This document shows positions 42,313 to 52,562 of a DNA stretch of 64,000 nt, piece by piece; within the stretch, counting starts at the first letter, position 1, and every line of letters begins with the position of its first letter. The translations under genes were made by a program, and so were the position numbers. Source of the DNA: Actinomycetota bacterium. Its GTDB lineage: Bacteria; Actinomycetota; Actinomycetes; Mycobacteriales; Micromonosporaceae. The notes beneath the pieces are model-generated. The model was not told the origin of the DNA and made no database searches. It saw only the letters and a program-made list of their open reading frames with translations. Where the stretch lies: positions 150,118 to 214,117 of the forward strand of contig VAWN01000033.1 of the NCBI GenBank assembly GCA_005885555.1, in the 5' to 3' direction.

Positions 42313-43674
42313 TCAGCCGACGAGCCGGTATCCGCGGCGCATGACGGTCTGGATCAGGTCGCCGTGGTGCAGGGTGCGGCGCAGCCGGGACACGGCCTGT
42401 TCGATGGCGTGGTCATCGACCGCGGCCCAGTTCGGGGTGGCCCGGCGGATCTCCGCGCAGGACAACACCCGGCCCGGGTTCCGGGCCGACGCACGCAACA
42501 CGGCGATCGGGCCCGGCGGCACCGGGATCAACTCGTCATTGAGCACCACCGCCTGCCCACGCACCTCCATCCGATACCCGCCGGCGGCCAACCGCACCGC
42601 CCGCACCGGCACCTGCTCCCGGGCGACGGCCACCAACTCCTCCAGATACGGCCGGGCCGCCACCAGCACCGGCACCCCCGCCCCGGCCAGCGGAGCAGCG
42701 GTCAACGACCCCACACACAACGCCGGCACCTCATCGGCCAACGCGTTGAGCAACGCATCCCGACGACGATCGGCCACCGCCTGCGCCAGCAGGTGAACCA
42801 CCGCCGGCGCCGCGGTAAACGCCACCGCATCCACCTGCCGGTTGACCACCTGATCAGCCAACCGCCGCAACAAATCCGCATGCACCGGCGGAGCGAACCG
42901 AAACGTCTGCACCTCCACCACCTCGGCACCAGCACCACGCAACGCATGACACCACTCGGCCACCGACACCCCATCGCCCTGCACCACAACCCGCCGACCC
43001 ACCTGCCGATGCCCCAACAAATACCGCACCAACTCCTCGGTCGACCCCGCCGCCGTCGACCAAATCTCCGAACACCCCACCTCCCGCAACGCATCCGCCG
43101 CCCGCGCATCACTCGCCAACAACCGGCCCGCCGTCACATGTCTTACCAGCCGATCCGCCAACCCCCACCGCCGCGCCGCCCGCAACCACACCCGAAACCC
43201 GAAATCCGAAGCCACCAGCAAGTCATCCACCCGCCCGGCAAGCACAGCCAGAGTCGCCTCCCGCACCCCCACACCCTCCGCCGACGCAAACGACCGCACC
43301 GCCTGCACACTCACCGTCCGCGCCCCCACCGCCTCCAGCGCATGCACCACATGCATCGTCGTGAACGATCCGGACGAGCGGTACGGGTGCAGCTTCGCCC
43401 GGTGGGCCAGGTGCACGGCGCTGTCCTCGAAGGCGCGGAACCCGTCCTCGTCGACCCAGTCGCTGACGATGAAGTACACGCCGGACTCGGTCGAACTGCG
43501 CAGCAGTGTCCGGTGCAGGCTCGCCGGCTCGGCGGCGAGGTCCCCGTCAGCGTCCAGCCACGCCCGCTCGAACTCGTCGCCCGAAGCCGCTCTCGGCGAG
43601 CATGTGGTTGTATGCGGCCTCGGAATGCACCTCGCCCTCGCACCAACAGATCGGCATGAGAAGCCGGTGAGCAT
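42313..43674 (-). CDS. Chimaeric ORF: monooxygenase-domain fragment fused to HemD-like winged-helix protein
   Basis: The C-terminal ~345 residues match uroporphyrinogen-III synthase-like proteins fused to an OmpR-type winged helix (FGFRVWLRAARRWGLADRL, VVVQGDGVSVAEW, FTAAPAVVHLL, then LRASARNPGRVLS and RRGYRLVG; M. tuberculosis Rv0260c type). The usual first ~20 residues of the HemD domain are missing. In their place, in frame, is an antibiotic-biosynthesis-monooxygenase-like piece (ERAWLDADGDL ... VSDWVDEDGFRAFE). The switch near 43356 coincides with a change in base use: no GTAC from 42253 to 43380. ATG 43356 could start the HemD part alone. Function is doubtful. Confidence 0.55.
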   Translation of the reverse strand: MLTGFSCRSVGARARCIPRPHTTTCSPRAASGDEFERAWLDADGDLAAEPASLHRTLLRSSTESGVYFIVSDWVDEDGFRAFEDSAVHLAHRAKLHPYRSSGSFTTMHVVHALEAVGARTVSVQAVRSFASAEGVGVREATLAVLAGRVDDLLVASDFGFRVWLRAARRWGLADRLVRHVTAGRLLASDARAADALREVGCSEIWSTAAGSTEELVRYLLGHRQVGRRVVVQGDGVSVAEWCHALRGAGAEVVEVQTFRFAPPVHADLLRRLADQVVNRQVDAVAFTAAPAVVHLLAQAVADRRRDALLNALADEVPALCVGSLTAAPLAGAGVPVLVAARPYLEELVAVAREQVPVRAVRLAAGGYRMEVRGQAVVLNDELIPVPPGPIAVLRASARNPGRVLSCAEIRRATPNWAAVDDHAIEQAVSRLRRTLHHGDLIQTVMRRGYRLVG

Positions 43675-43677
43675 GCA
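43357..43677 (-). pseudogene. Broken antibiotic-biosynthesis monooxygenase (ABM) domain fragment
   Basis: Residues DEFERAWLD ... HRTLLRSSTESGVYFIVSDWVDEDG and HLAHRAKLHPYRSS form most of an ABM fold. The reading frame opens upstream only as implausible Arg/Ser-rich sequence. A second frame starting ATG 43677 (MHAHRLLMPICWCEG...) would continue naturally as ESGFGDEFERAW if one G were removed from the GGG near 43588, so a one-base insertion is likely. At its 3' side the domain runs directly into the HemD-like sequence without a stop. Confidence 0.5.
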
Positions 43678-43689
43678 TTTACCGAATCG

Positions 43690-44508
43690 TTATCTGGTCC
43701 GCGGGCGGGTTCCGGTCACGACGGTCGAGTCGTACTCCTCCGACCGGTCCACCTGCGGGTCCAGGCCGCCCTCCCGCATCGCCTGCGCGGTGAGCGGCGC
43801 CTGGTGCCGGCTGCTCTCGATCAGAAGGTACCCGCCCGGCCGCAGCCACCGGGCCGCCGAGCCCGCCACCCGGCGGTGGATCGCGACGCCGTCCGGCCCG
43901 CCGTCGAGGGCCTGACGGGGCTCGTGGTCGCGGGCCTCCGGTGGCATCAGCGCGATCTCGTCCGTGGGAACGTACGGGGCGTTCACGAGCAGCAGGTCGA
44001 TCCTGCCGCGCAACTCGGCGGGCAGTGCGTCGTAGAGGTCGCCGCAGTAGGCGTGGCCGCCCACCCGGGCGAGGTTGCGGCGCGCGCACGCCACCGCGAC
44101 GGGGTCGATGTCGGCGGCGTGCACGACCACACCGGGTACCGCGACGGCGACCGCTACCCCGACGGCGCCGGTACCGCAGCACAGATCGACGACGACCGCA
44201 CCCGGCCGGGCGACGGCAACGGCGACGGCCCGGTCGGCGGCTACCGCGACGGCCCGGTCGACGAGGAACGTGGTGCGCCGCCGCGGGACGAACACGCCGG
44301 CGTCGACCTCGATGCGCAGGCCGCAGAACCGCGCCCAGCCGAGGACCACCTCAAGCGGGATGCCCTGCACGCGCCGGGCGACGAGCCGGTCCAACTGCTG
44401 CGCACTGGCCGCCTCGGCGACCAGCAACTCGGCCTCCTCCTCGGCGAACACGCAGCCCGCCGCCCGAAGGCGATCGACCGTGCCGGACAGCAGTTCCATC
44501 CGAACCAT
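43690..44508 (-). CDS. PrmC/HemK-like N5-glutamine methyltransferase with NAPY motif
   Basis: 272 residues. SAM motif I is [16 protein letters not shown]; the catalytic motif is NAPYVPT instead of NPPY, followed by [17 protein letters not shown]. This variant fits the actinobacterial 'putative protein N5-glutamine methyltransferase' branch that accompanies the true PrmC. The substrate is presumably a GGQ-type or similar glutamine. Two Ala/Val repeats ([15 protein letters not shown] and [10 protein letters not shown]) look like a small slippage expansion near the SAM site. ATG 44508 has no clear ribosome site. Confidence 0.83.
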   Translation of the reverse strand: MVRMELLSGTVDRLRAAGCVFAEEEAELLVAEAASAQQLDRLVARRVQGIPLEVVLGWARFCGLRIEVDAGVFVPRRRTTFLVDRAVAVAADRAVAVAVARPGAVVVDLCCGTGAVGVAVAVAVPGVVVHAADIDPVAVACARRNLARVGGHAYCGDLYDALPAELRGRIDLLLVNAPYVPTDEIALMPPEARDHEPRQALDGGPDGVAIHRRVAGSAARWLRPGGYLLIESSRHQAPLTAQAMREGGLDPQVDRSEEYDSTVVTGTRPRTR

Positions 44509-44630
44509 CGTCCACCCTGGCTGTCCACGAGGGTCACGCTAATGGACCGGCTTTGGGATCCATTCAGGTGATTGCGCGGGGGATCGCCGCGGCGAAATGG
44601 TCAGAACTCAGGCCGATGAGGAGGTCCACG

Positions 44631-46430
44631 GTGCCGATCACGAGACGGACGATGCTCAAGGGAGTGCTTGGTGCGGCCGGGATCACCGCCGCTGGCGGTT
44701 GGGAGCAGTTCGCCGCTGATCCGGCGTTCGCGCTGCCGCCGCCGTCGGCATGCGGTACCACGCTGGAGCGGACCATCGTCCGCGGCGCACCCGGTCCCGG
44801 CGGTTATGCGCGGTTGACCACCGCGCCCGGCGAGCCGTTCCTGTTCCGCGGCGACCTCGCCGGTGCGGTCAGCCATGTGGCGCCGCGCCGCCGGGTACTC
44901 ACTTGCTTCGCGCAACTCACCGACGTGCACGTGATGGACGTCCAGTCCCCGGCGCGGTTCGAGTTCTTCGACACCTACGGCAGCCTGCCCGGCCTGTCCG
45001 ACTTCACCAGCGCGTACCGGCCGCAGGAACTGCTCAGCGCCCAGGTCGGCGACGCCATGGTGGGGCAGCTGCGCCGGGTGCGGCGCGGTCCGGCCACCGG
45101 TGCCCCGCTGCGGTTCGCGGTCGTCACCGGCGACAACACCGACAACTGCCAGTTCAACGAGCTGCGGTGGTACATCGACCTGCTGGACGGCAACCAGGTC
45201 CGGCCGGACTCCGGAGACCCCAGCCGCTTCGAGGGCGTCATGGACGACGTGGCGCCGGACCCGTACTACTGGCACCCGGAGACGGGCTTCGGCCAGCCCA
45301 CGTCGGTGTTCGGCTTCCCGACCGTGCCGGGTCTGCTCAACGCCGCCCGCGCGCCGTTCCAGGCGCTGGGGTTGGGGCTGCCCTGGTACGCGGCCTACGG
45401 AAACCACGACGGGCTCGTGCAGGGCAACGTGCCCGCCAGCCCGCTGCTCCAGCAGATCGCGACCGGTCCGCTCAAGCTCACCAGCCTGCCGCCGTCGATC
45501 CTCGCCGCGCCGCTGTCCACCCAGGTCCAGTTCCTCATCGCGCTGCTGCGCCAGGATCCCGCCGCCATCGCGCTGCAGCTTTCCACGGGCGGCCGGCGGT
45601 TCGTCACCCCGGACACCAACCGCAGGATCGTCGACCGCGCCACGACCGTGGCCCAGCACTTCGTCACCACCGGTACCCCGGTCGGCCACGGCTTCACCGC
45701 GGCGAACGTCTCGGCCGCGACCGCGTACTACACCTTCGACGCCGGCCAGGTCCGCGGCATCGTGCTGGACACCGTCAACAGCGCCGGTGGCCCCAACGGT
45801 TCACTGGATGCCACGCAGCTCGCCTGGCTGGAAGCCCAACTGCAGGCCGCCAGCAGCCGTTGGCTGTCCCCGTCGGGCACGGTCGTCGAGCGGCCCGGCA
45901 AGGCCGGCAAATACCTCGTCATCTTCAGCCACCACACGATCGGCACGATGGACAACGTTCCGGCGGGCAGCGGCCGCAGCGGCGGGCCGGAGGTACGGGA
46001 GCTGCTCCTGCGCTACCCCAACGTGATCCTCTGGGTCAACGGGCACACACACCGCAACCAGGTCCTGCCACACGCCCGGCCCAGCGGTTCGCCGATCGGT
46101 GGCGGCTTCTGGGAGGTCAACACCGCGGCGCACATCGACTGGCCGGAACAGTCGCGGATCATCGAGATCGTCGACAACCTCGACGGTACCGTCTCGGCCT
46201 TCTGCACGATCGTCGACCACAGCGGGCCCATCGCCGCGCAGGGTGACCTGACGCGGACCGACCGGCTCGCCGCCCTGTCCCGGGAACTGTCGGCGAACGA
46301 CTGGCAGGACCGCACCGACGCGCGGCGCGGCGGCGTGGAGGACCGCAACGTCGAGCTGCTGCTGCCTTCCCCGCTCGCGCGACAGTCCGCGGACAGCTCG
46401 TCGGACAGTGGACTGCTCGTCGGCGGATGA
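44631..46430 (+). CDS. Tat-exported metallophosphoesterase (TIGR03767-like)
   Basis: About 599 residues. A twin-arginine signal ([21 protein letters not shown]) begins right after GTG 44631, which has GAGGAGG 6 bp upstream. Metal-site motifs in order: [22 protein letters not shown], and [11 protein letters not shown], with WVNGHTHRN near the end, a complete calcineurin-like set. Folded export with its metal is expected. The length and motif spacing match the actinobacterial TIGR03767 family, whose substrate is unknown. The gene is divergent from the PrmC-like gene. Confidence 0.9.
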   Translation: MPITRRTMLKGVLGAAGITAAGGWEQFAADPAFALPPPSACGTTLERTIVRGAPGPGGYARLTTAPGEPFLFRGDLAGAVSHVAPRRRVLTCFAQLTDVHVMDVQSPARFEFFDTYGSLPGLSDFTSAYRPQELLSAQVGDAMVGQLRRVRRGPATGAPLRFAVVTGDNTDNCQFNELRWYIDLLDGNQVRPDSGDPSRFEGVMDDVAPDPYYWHPETGFGQPTSVFGFPTVPGLLNAARAPFQALGLGLPWYAAYGNHDGLVQGNVPASPLLQQIATGPLKLTSLPPSILAAPLSTQVQFLIALLRQDPAAIALQLSTGGRRFVTPDTNRRIVDRATTVAQHFVTTGTPVGHGFTAANVSAATAYYTFDAGQVRGIVLDTVNSAGGPNGSLDATQLAWLEAQLQAASSRWLSPSGTVVERPGKAGKYLVIFSHHTIGTMDNVPAGSGRSGGPEVRELLLRYPNVILWVNGHTHRNQVLPHARPSGSPIGGGFWEVNTAAHIDWPEQSRIIEIVDNLDGTVSAFCTIVDHSGPIAAQGDLTRTDRLAALSRELSANDWQDRTDARRGGVEDRNVELLLPSPLARQSADSSSDSGLLVGG

Positions 46431-46455
46431 CCGGGGGTCACCCGCGGACGGTGGC

Positions 46456-46484
46456 GGGGCCGGGCCGACGGTCGGCCCGGCCCC
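46456..46484. terminator. Bidirectional terminator hairpin
   Basis: 14-bp arms GGGGCCGGGCCGAC (46456-46469) and GTCGGCCCGGCCCC (46471-46484) around one base, between two convergent genes (phosphoesterase and formaldehyde dehydrogenase). It serves both directions. Confidence 0.7.
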
Positions 46485-46499
46485 ACCGGTCCCCGGCGG

Positions 46500-47747
46500 T
46501 CACCTGTCGCGGCCGCGGAGAATGTTGTGCGGATCGAGGACGTACTTGCGCGCCGCTCCCTGGTCGAACTCCTGGTACCCCTGCGGTGCCTGGTCGAGCG
46601 GAATCGGCGTGGCGTTGACGTTCCTGGCGATCTGCACCCGGTCGTGCAGGATCGCCATCATCAGCTCGCGGTTGTACTTCATGACCGGGCACTGTCCGGT
46701 GTACAACGCGTGCGACTTGGCCCAGCCGAGGCCGAGCCGCAGCGACAGCGAGCCGGTCTTCGCCGCGTCGTCGACGCCGCCCGGGTCACCGGTCACATAA
46801 AGCCCCGGGATCCCGATCGCGCCGCCGGCCCGGGTGAGGTCCATCAGCGAGTTCAGCACGGTCGCCGGCTTCTCGGTCTGGGCGTCCTGGCCGTACCCGT
46901 GGGCCTCGAACCCCACGGCGTCGACCGCCGCGTCGACCAATGGCTGGCCGATTCCGGACCACTCCGGGCCCAGAATCCGTTCCACCTGTTCCAGCGGGTC
47001 GCCCTGGGCCACGTTGACGGTCTCACAACCGAAGCTGCGCGCCTGCGCCAACCGGTCCTCGTTGAGGTCGCCGACGATCACGACAGCGGCACCGAGCAGG
47101 AACGCCGACGTCGCGGCGGCCAGACCGACCGGTCCCGCACCCGCGACGTACACGGTGGAACCGGTCGTGACGCCCGCGGTGACGCACCCGTGGTACCCCG
47201 TGGGGAAGATGTCGGACAACATGGCCAGATCGAGGATCTTGTCCATGGCGCGGTCCCGGTCGGGGAACCGCAGCAGGTTCCAGTCGGCGTAGGGCACCAT
47301 CACGTACTCGGCCTGGCCGCCGACCCAGCCGCCCATGTCGACGTAGCCGTACGCCGAGCCGGGCCGGTCGGGGTTCACGTTGAGGCAGACGCCGGTCCTG
47401 CGCTCCTTGCAGTTGCGGCACCGGCCGCAGGAGATGTTGAAGGGTACCGAGCACAGGTCGCCCACCTTGATGAACTCCACGTCCGGCCCGGTCTCGACGA
47501 CCTCGCCGGTGATCTCGTGGCCGAGCACCAGTCCCTCCGGCGCGGTGGTACGGCCGCGAACCATGTGCTGGTCGCTGCCGCAGATGTTGGTGGCGATGTT
47601 CTTGAGGATCGCGCCGTGCGGTGTCCTGCGGCCCACGTTGGCCTTGTTGACGCCGGGGCCGTCCTTCATCTCGAACGTCGGGTAGTCGATGGTCTGGACC
47701 GCCACGTTGCCCGGTCCCTGGTAGACGACCGCCTTGTTGCCTGGCAT
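46500..47747 (-). CDS. fdhA: Glutathione-independent formaldehyde dehydrogenase (zinc MDR)
   Basis: 415 residues. Catalytic zinc Cys in NICGSDQH, structural zinc cysteines in CGRCRNCKERRTGVC, nucleotide loop VAGAGPVGLAA. The start GNKAVVYQGPGNVAVQ and end KYVLDPHNILR fit Pseudomonas-type FdhA, which oxidises formaldehyde with bound NAD. GGAG lies 8 bp before ATG 47747. It follows the aquaporin gene by 40 bp, half of which is one copy of a tandem repeat. Detoxification of C1 aldehydes is the probable role. Confidence 0.92.
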   Translation of the reverse strand: MPGNKAVVYQGPGNVAVQTIDYPTFEMKDGPGVNKANVGRRTPHGAILKNIATNICGSDQHMVRGRTTAPEGLVLGHEITGEVVETGPDVEFIKVGDLCSVPFNISCGRCRNCKERRTGVCLNVNPDRPGSAYGYVDMGGWVGGQAEYVMVPYADWNLLRFPDRDRAMDKILDLAMLSDIFPTGYHGCVTAGVTTGSTVYVAGAGPVGLAAATSAFLLGAAVVIVGDLNEDRLAQARSFGCETVNVAQGDPLEQVERILGPEWSGIGQPLVDAAVDAVGFEAHGYGQDAQTEKPATVLNSLMDLTRAGGAIGIPGLYVTGDPGGVDDAAKTGSLSLRLGLGWAKSHALYTGQCPVMKYNRELMMAILHDRVQIARNVNATPIPLDQAPQGYQEFDQGAARKYVLDPHNILRGRDR

Positions 47748-47766
47748 CTCGTGTGCTCCATTCCTC

Positions 47767-47806
47767 GTTACGGTGGATCTGACCCCGTTACGGTGGATCT
47801 GACCCC
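47767..47806. repeat. 20-bp tandem duplication spanning the aquaporin stop codon
   Basis: GTTACGGTGGATCTGACCCC at 47767-47786 and exactly again at 47787-47806. Read on the minus strand, the second copy encodes the aquaporin end (SDPP, stop TAA) and the first repeats it as non-coding leader of fdhA. It is a duplication like that at 21634-21694. Confidence 0.9.
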
Positions 47807-48618
47807 GCGCTCGTGGTGGTGACCTGACCTTCCTCGCCGGCGCGCCCCTTGCTGACCCGTCGACCGCGGATCTCACCCTCGGCGCCCTGCGGCGCCTCGG
47901 CGGGTACCTCCCGGACCGGCCGGGCGACCAGTTCGTACCCGACCGCGCCCAGCACGCCGCCGATCAGCGGACCGATCACGTAGACACCGAAGTCCGCCCA
48001 TGGCGTCGTGCCGCCGAAGAGCGTGTTCACCAGGTACGGGCCGAAGGTGCGGGCCGGGTTCATCGAGCCGCCGGTGACCGGACCGATCATGAGGATGTCG
48101 GTGGTCACCGCAAGGCCGATGACCAGTCCGGCCCAGCCCGGCGGCGCGCGCCGGTCGACGGCGAGCGCCATGATCGTGAAGAGCAGGAGGAAGGTACCGA
48201 TCACCTCCGCGACGACGCCGCGCGCGTACCCGATGCCCGGGGCCAGGGACGTCGAGCCGACGCCGCCCAGCTGGGTCGCCTGGGTACCGAACACCGCGAC
48301 GACGAGCACCGCACCGAGCACCGCGCCGACCAGTTGGGCGGCCACGTACGCCGGTACCTCCCGCCAGGGGAAGCGCCGGACGGCGGCCAGGGAGATGCTG
48401 ACCGCCGGATTGATGTGTGCCCCCGAGGTCGTACCGAAGCCGTAGACCACGATCGCGATGACCAGGCCGAAAGCCAACGCGATCATGCCGAGCGCCGGGT
48501 AGTCGAGTGCGCCGTGGCCGAGCCGGAGTGCTGCGACTACGGAGCCGGCGCCGAACAGGACGAGCAACGCCGTGCCGACCAGCTCCGCAAACAACCGACG
48601 GAACAACTCCGTCGCCAT
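47788..48618 (-). CDS. Aquaporin Z-type MIP channel
   Basis: 276 residues, six membrane helices and the two NPA motifs SGAHINPAVS and GGSMNPARTFGP. The N terminus MATELFRRLFAELVGTALLVL is typical. The C-terminal ~40 residues are polar, charged and end SAGSDPP inside a DNA repeat. Whether it passes water or glycerol is not decidable by eye. On the minus strand GATACT lies 6 nt before the ATG, so a leaderless start is possible. It heads an operon with fdhA. Confidence 0.92.
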   Translation of the reverse strand: MATELFRRLFAELVGTALLVLFGAGSVVAALRLGHGALDYPALGMIALAFGLVIAIVVYGFGTTSGAHINPAVSISLAAVRRFPWREVPAYVAAQLVGAVLGAVLVVAVFGTQATQLGGVGSTSLAPGIGYARGVVAEVIGTFLLLFTIMALAVDRRAPPGWAGLVIGLAVTTDILMIGPVTGGSMNPARTFGPYLVNTLFGGTTPWADFGVYVIGPLIGGVLGAVGYELVARPVREVPAEAPQGAEGEIRGRRVSKGRAGEEGQVTTTSAGSDPP

Positions 48619-48624
48619 AGGAGC

Positions 48625-48630
48625 AGTATC
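48625..48630 (-). promoter_or_regulatory. -10 box GATACT of aquaporin-fdhA operon
   Basis: Minus-strand GATACT ends 6 nt before the aquaporin ATG, with no ribosome site in between; probably a leaderless transcript. Confidence 0.4.
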
Positions 48631-48733
48631 GGCATGCAGCGAAGGTCGACAAAACCTCCCGACCGTGCCAAGTAGCGTCACTATCGCCGTTCGGCACATT
48701 CTCCGTGTAACAACCGGATGCGAGCGGCGGGCG

Positions 48734-49504
48734 TCAGGGCAGGCCGGGCAGGATCCCGCCGGACGGTGTCGGTAGCGGCAGGCTGGGCAGGATGCCACCG
48801 GGGAGGCTGACACCGGGTACCGGCAGGCCGTTGCCGGGTGCGCTCGGGCTGGGACGCGGCGCCGACGGTACCGGCGCGGACGGCTGCGGTGCCGGTGCCG
48901 GTGTCGGGCCGGGTGCGCCGTGGGTACCGGACCGGGCCCCGCTGAGTTTCCGGCGCACGTCGGCCAGTTCGGCGGTCAACCGGGTCGCCTGTTGCGGATC
49001 CCGGATGCGGGCGACCACGGCGGCGGCCTCGTCGACGAGGTGCTGCGCGTCGGCGTACCGGCCGTCCGCGATCGCCCGGCGCGCGTCGGCGAGCTTGTTG
49101 TCCGCGGTCAACACGTCGGCGCGCGCGGGGTCGACAGCGGCGGCCAGTGGCCACAGTGGACTGTGCGGGGTGGCGGTCACGGTACCGGCGATCAGGCCGC
49201 CGCCGAGCAGGATCAGCGCCGCGGCGGCCGCGCCGGCCCAGACCCGGCGCCGGGGCCGGGGCCGCTGGACGGAAACGCCGGCAGCCCGACCCGGAGCCGG
49301 CGACCGGCCGGCACCGCGGTCCGGAGCCGGCGACCGGCCGGCATCGGGGTCGCCGGCCGCGGACAGCTCGGCGCGCCAGGCGGCGAGCAGTCCCGCGAAC
49401 TCGTCGTCCGCGGGCGCCGGTGCACCCCGACCCAGCGCGTCGAGCAGGGCGTCGTCGGCCGCCACGACGGCGAGGTCGACCGGCTCCGGCGCGGGCGGCG
49501 TCAC
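48734..49504 (-). CDS. rsdA: Anti-sigma-D factor RsdA-like
   Basis: 256 residues. The N-terminal [20 protein letters not shown] is the sigma-D-binding signature. A membrane helix ([20 protein letters not shown]) follows near residues 89-108, then a helical extracytoplasmic domain with [15 protein letters not shown], and a Pro-rich tail. It would hold ShbA/SigD inactive at the membrane. GTG overlaps the sigma stop (GTGA). Before the helix there is a peptide/DNA repeat AGRSPAP (about 49285-49350). Confidence 0.9.
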   Translation of the reverse strand: MTPPAPEPVDLAVVAADDALLDALGRGAPAPADDEFAGLLAAWRAELSAAGDPDAGRSPAPDRGAGRSPAPGRAAGVSVQRPRPRRRVWAGAAAAALILLGGGLIAGTVTATPHSPLWPLAAAVDPARADVLTADNKLADARRAIADGRYADAQHLVDEAAAVVARIRDPQQATRLTAELADVRRKLSGARSGTHGAPGPTPAPAPQPSAPVPSAPRPSPSAPGNGLPVPGVSLPGGILPSLPLPTPSGGILPGLP

Positions 49505-50082
49505 GTGCGCACCTCCTCAAGCACCGCCGGGGCCAGCCTGCGCAGCCGCGCCAGCGCCCGCGACTGGGCGACCCGGACCGCGCCGGCGGACATGCCGAGC
49601 ACCGCGCCGGTCTCCTCGGCGGGCAGGCCGACCGCGACCCGCAGCACGATGATCTCCCGCTGGGCCGGTGGCAGGTACCCGAGCAGCCGGGACAGCCGGC
49701 GGGTCAGATCACCGGCGACCGCCCGCTGCTCCGGACCGGGCGCGCGATCGGCCGGCTCGGGAAGCTTGTCGGCGGGCGCGACCCGGGTACCGGAGGCGGC
49801 CCGCTGCGCGTCGGTGACCCGCCGCGCCGCGATCGTGTAGACGAACGCGGCGAACGGCCGCCCCTGGTCGCGGTACCGCGGCAGGGCCCGGAGGATGGCC
49901 AGACAGCACTCTTGCGCCACGTCATCCGCCGTGGTGAAGGCGCCGGCGACGGGTCCGAGACTGGCCCGGCAGTACCGGACGATGCCGGGCCGGATGTGTG
50001 CCATCAGCGCGGCCACCGCGTCCCGGTCGCCGTCGGCGGCGCGGCGGGCAAGCTCCGCCTCGGCCGCCTCCGCTGCGGTCAT
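49501..50082 (-). CDS. shbA: RNA polymerase sigma factor ShbA/SigD-like
   Basis: 193 residues. Region 2: [22 protein letters not shown] and [18 protein letters not shown]; region 4: [28 protein letters not shown] with [13 protein letters not shown] (motifs shown in part). In Streptomyces ShbA directs hrdB transcription; in mycobacteria SigD affects stringent response and envelope genes. ATG 50082 is the first Met before the conserved helix [16 protein letters not shown]. It is coupled to rsdA. Confidence 0.92.
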   Translation of the reverse strand: MTAAEAAEAELARRAADGDRDAVAALMAHIRPGIVRYCRASLGPVAGAFTTADDVAQECCLAILRALPRYRDQGRPFAAFVYTIAARRVTDAQRAASGTRVAPADKLPEPADRAPGPEQRAVAGDLTRRLSRLLGYLPPAQREIIVLRVAVGLPAEETGAVLGMSAGAVRVAQSRALARLRRLAPAVLEEVRT

Positions 50083-50159
50083 CAGTGGCCGCGCTCCCTC
50101 CGCCTCCCGCCGGCACAGTGCGGGTGCAGTCTGCCCGGTCGGACGACGGCATGTCCACC

Positions 50160-52532
50160 TCACGCGGCACTCAGGTGCCGCAGCCGGGCGAGCAGGTCGG
50201 CCCGGTTCTCGCAGCCCAGCCGGCGTCGCATCCGTGCGACGTGGTGCTCGATGGTCTTCGGCGAGATGAACAGCCGGTCGGCGATCTGCTTGTAGGTCAG
50301 TCCGGCGACGACGAGCACCGCGACCTGCCGCTCGCGGTCGCTGAGCTCCGCCGGGTCGGCGCCGGCGACCGGCCCGCGGGCGGCCGCCGGCCGGTCCTGC
50401 AGGGTACGCGCGCAGTCCAGCAATGCCACCATCGCCCTGCGGTCGGTGGTGCGGGCGGCCGCCTGCGCGGCCAGCCGGGCACCGTCCCAACGCAACCCGG
50501 CCTCGTGCAGCCCGCGCGCGGCACGGTCCACCCGCACCGCGTCGACCGCGCCGGCCAGTACCTGCAACCAGCACTCGGCGGCGACCGACATGGCGCGGAA
50601 GTACCGACCGGCGCCCGCGGTGGCCGCGAGCGCGGCGGCGTGGTCCGCCGCGGCGGCGGGTCGCTCCGCGATGATCGCCGCGTGCAGCGAGCTCCAGCGC
50701 AGCGGCGCGGTCCACAGGGCCGGTGCGTCCAACCGGGCCAGCAACGCGTCGGCCTCCGCGAGGTGCGGTGCCATCCGGTCGTGGTCGCCGAGCCGGGCGG
50801 CGCAGATCGCGAACTCGCCGAGCGGCAGCAGGGTGAACAGGTCCACCGGGTGGCGAAGTACCGCCTGCCCCGCGTTGACCCAGGTGCGGCGCAGCGCCGC
50901 CAGGTCGCCCTCGCGGCGGGCCAGCCCCAGTTCGAGCGCCACCCAGAACAACCGGTCGCGCGGCTCCGCGGGGGGGTCCAGGGCGGCGAGCAGCTCGCGC
51001 ACTCCCGCCAGGTGCCCACGCGTCAACAGCATCCAGGCCCGCAGCAGCACGTGCCGGGTCGCCAGCAGTCCGCCGCCGAGGCCGGCTGACGCGGCCCGGT
51101 CGAGCACCGACCCGGCCACCGCCCACTCCCCCGTGTGCAGCGCCACCAGCGCGGCGAGCGCGGCCGGGCTGTCCGGCAGCAGCGCCGTGCGTCCCGCGGG
51201 CTGGAGCAGGTCGGCGGCCTGCACGAGGGCGGCCAGGGCCGCGGTCCGGTCGCCGGCCACCGACTCGCGCACGCCGTGCGCCATCAGCGACGCCGCCCGG
51301 GCCAGCAGCGTCGGTGGTTCCGGCGCCTGCGGGGGTACCTCGGCCAGCCGGCCCGTGCCGATCAGCCCGACGGTCGCCAGGGTGGCCGACCCCGACCAGC
51401 GGTACAGCTCGGCGCTGTGTGCCAGCTGCCCCCGGTGCGCGAGGGCCGCGGCGGCGACCCGGGCCGCGTCCGGGCGGTCCGCCGACTCGGTCGCCAGTAC
51501 CTGGTCGGTGAGGCGCAGCGCGGCGTCCACGTCGCCGGCGAGGGCGGCGGCCCGGGCCCAGCGGGTCACGACGGCCGGTGCCGGTCCCGCCGCGGCGGCC
51601 GCGGCCGCGTAGAGCCGGGCGGACAGGGCCGGTTCGCGCGGCAGCGCCTCGCCGGCCGCCGCCTCGAACGCGGCCGCCATGACCGGGCCGGCGGCCCCCG
51701 TGCCGAGCAGCGAGCAGGCCGCGGCCAGTACCGATCCGCCGCGGGCCAGCTGCAGCTCGGCCAGGCGGCGCCGGACGGCGATGCGGCGTTCCATCGGAAC
51801 CAGGGTGGCGATGGCGCGCTGGACCAGCGGCACCGGTGCGCCGTCGCGGCCGAGCAACCCGGTCGCCCGGGCCGCCTGCAGCACCTCGCCGGCGAGGTCG
51901 GCGTCCCCGCCGAGCAGCCGGCCGAGCAGGTCGGTGTCCAGCCCCACGCCCGCCTCGTCCGCGAGCAGCAGCAGCTGTACCCGCGGCTCCAGCGCCGCCA
52001 GGTCCTGTCCGAGCCAGGCGATGGCCGCCTCGGGTACCTCGTCGACGTCGCCCGCGATGCCCTGCAACGCCGCCGCCATCCGGGTGACCAGGGCCGGTAC
52101 CCCGCCGGTCAGGGTGGCCAGCCGCTCGGCCAGCCGCGCGCCGGCCCGCACTCCGGAGGCGGTCAGCAACTGCTGGATCTGTGCCGGCCCGAACGGTGCC
52201 AGCGCGAGGATCCGGCCGCGCCGGTACAGCGCGGTGACCAGCTCGTCGAGGGCGGCCGACCGGGGCCACGGCCGGTAGGCCACGACGAGCGGCTGGCCGG
52301 CCCGCGCCATCCCGGTCAGCTCCCGTACCGCGGTCTCGTCCAGCCGGTGCGCGTCGTCGACCAGCCGTACCGGGTCGGCGCCGGGTACCTCGGCCAGCTG
52401 CCGCAGGACGGTGCTCTTGCCGTACCCGCCCGGCGCGCAGATACCGACCTGGACAGGGCCTGCCGGGTCGGCGCGCACCCGGTCGAGCAACACCCGGACA
52501 GCGTCGTCGAGAATCGCGGCGGTACGGATCAC
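50160..52532 (-). CDS. Large ATP-binding LuxR-family (MalT/LAL-type) regulator, IniR-like
   Basis: 790 residues. Walker A GGYGKST near residue 35, Walker B-like LVDDAH near 57, a long helical middle with tetratricopeptide-like repeats, and a LuxR helix-turn-helix ([20 protein letters not shown] ... [16 protein letters not shown]) at the end. MalT-type proteins bind an effector and ATP, then activate. Its position next to an IniB/IniA/IniC-like operon corresponds to M. tuberculosis IniR (Rv0339c), from memory. GTG 52532 starts it; 30 bp separate it from the Hsp70-like gene upstream. Confidence 0.87.
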   Translation of the reverse strand: MIRTAAILDDAVRVLLDRVRADPAGPVQVGICAPGGYGKSTVLRQLAEVPGADPVRLVDDAHRLDETAVRELTGMARAGQPLVVAYRPWPRSAALDELVTALYRRGRILALAPFGPAQIQQLLTASGVRAGARLAERLATLTGGVPALVTRMAAALQGIAGDVDEVPEAAIAWLGQDLAALEPRVQLLLLADEAGVGLDTDLLGRLLGGDADLAGEVLQAARATGLLGRDGAPVPLVQRAIATLVPMERRIAVRRRLAELQLARGGSVLAAACSLLGTGAAGPVMAAAFEAAAGEALPREPALSARLYAAAAAAAGPAPAVVTRWARAAALAGDVDAALRLTDQVLATESADRPDAARVAAAALAHRGQLAHSAELYRWSGSATLATVGLIGTGRLAEVPPQAPEPPTLLARAASLMAHGVRESVAGDRTAALAALVQAADLLQPAGRTALLPDSPAALAALVALHTGEWAVAGSVLDRAASAGLGGGLLATRHVLLRAWMLLTRGHLAGVRELLAALDPPAEPRDRLFWVALELGLARREGDLAALRRTWVNAGQAVLRHPVDLFTLLPLGEFAICAARLGDHDRMAPHLAEADALLARLDAPALWTAPLRWSSLHAAIIAERPAAAADHAAALAATAGAGRYFRAMSVAAECWLQVLAGAVDAVRVDRAARGLHEAGLRWDGARLAAQAAARTTDRRAMVALLDCARTLQDRPAAARGPVAGADPAELSDRERQVAVLVVAGLTYKQIADRLFISPKTIEHHVARMRRRLGCENRADLLARLRHLSAA

Positions 52533-52562
52533 GTGGGTACATCGACCGGCGGCCGCGCGGTG

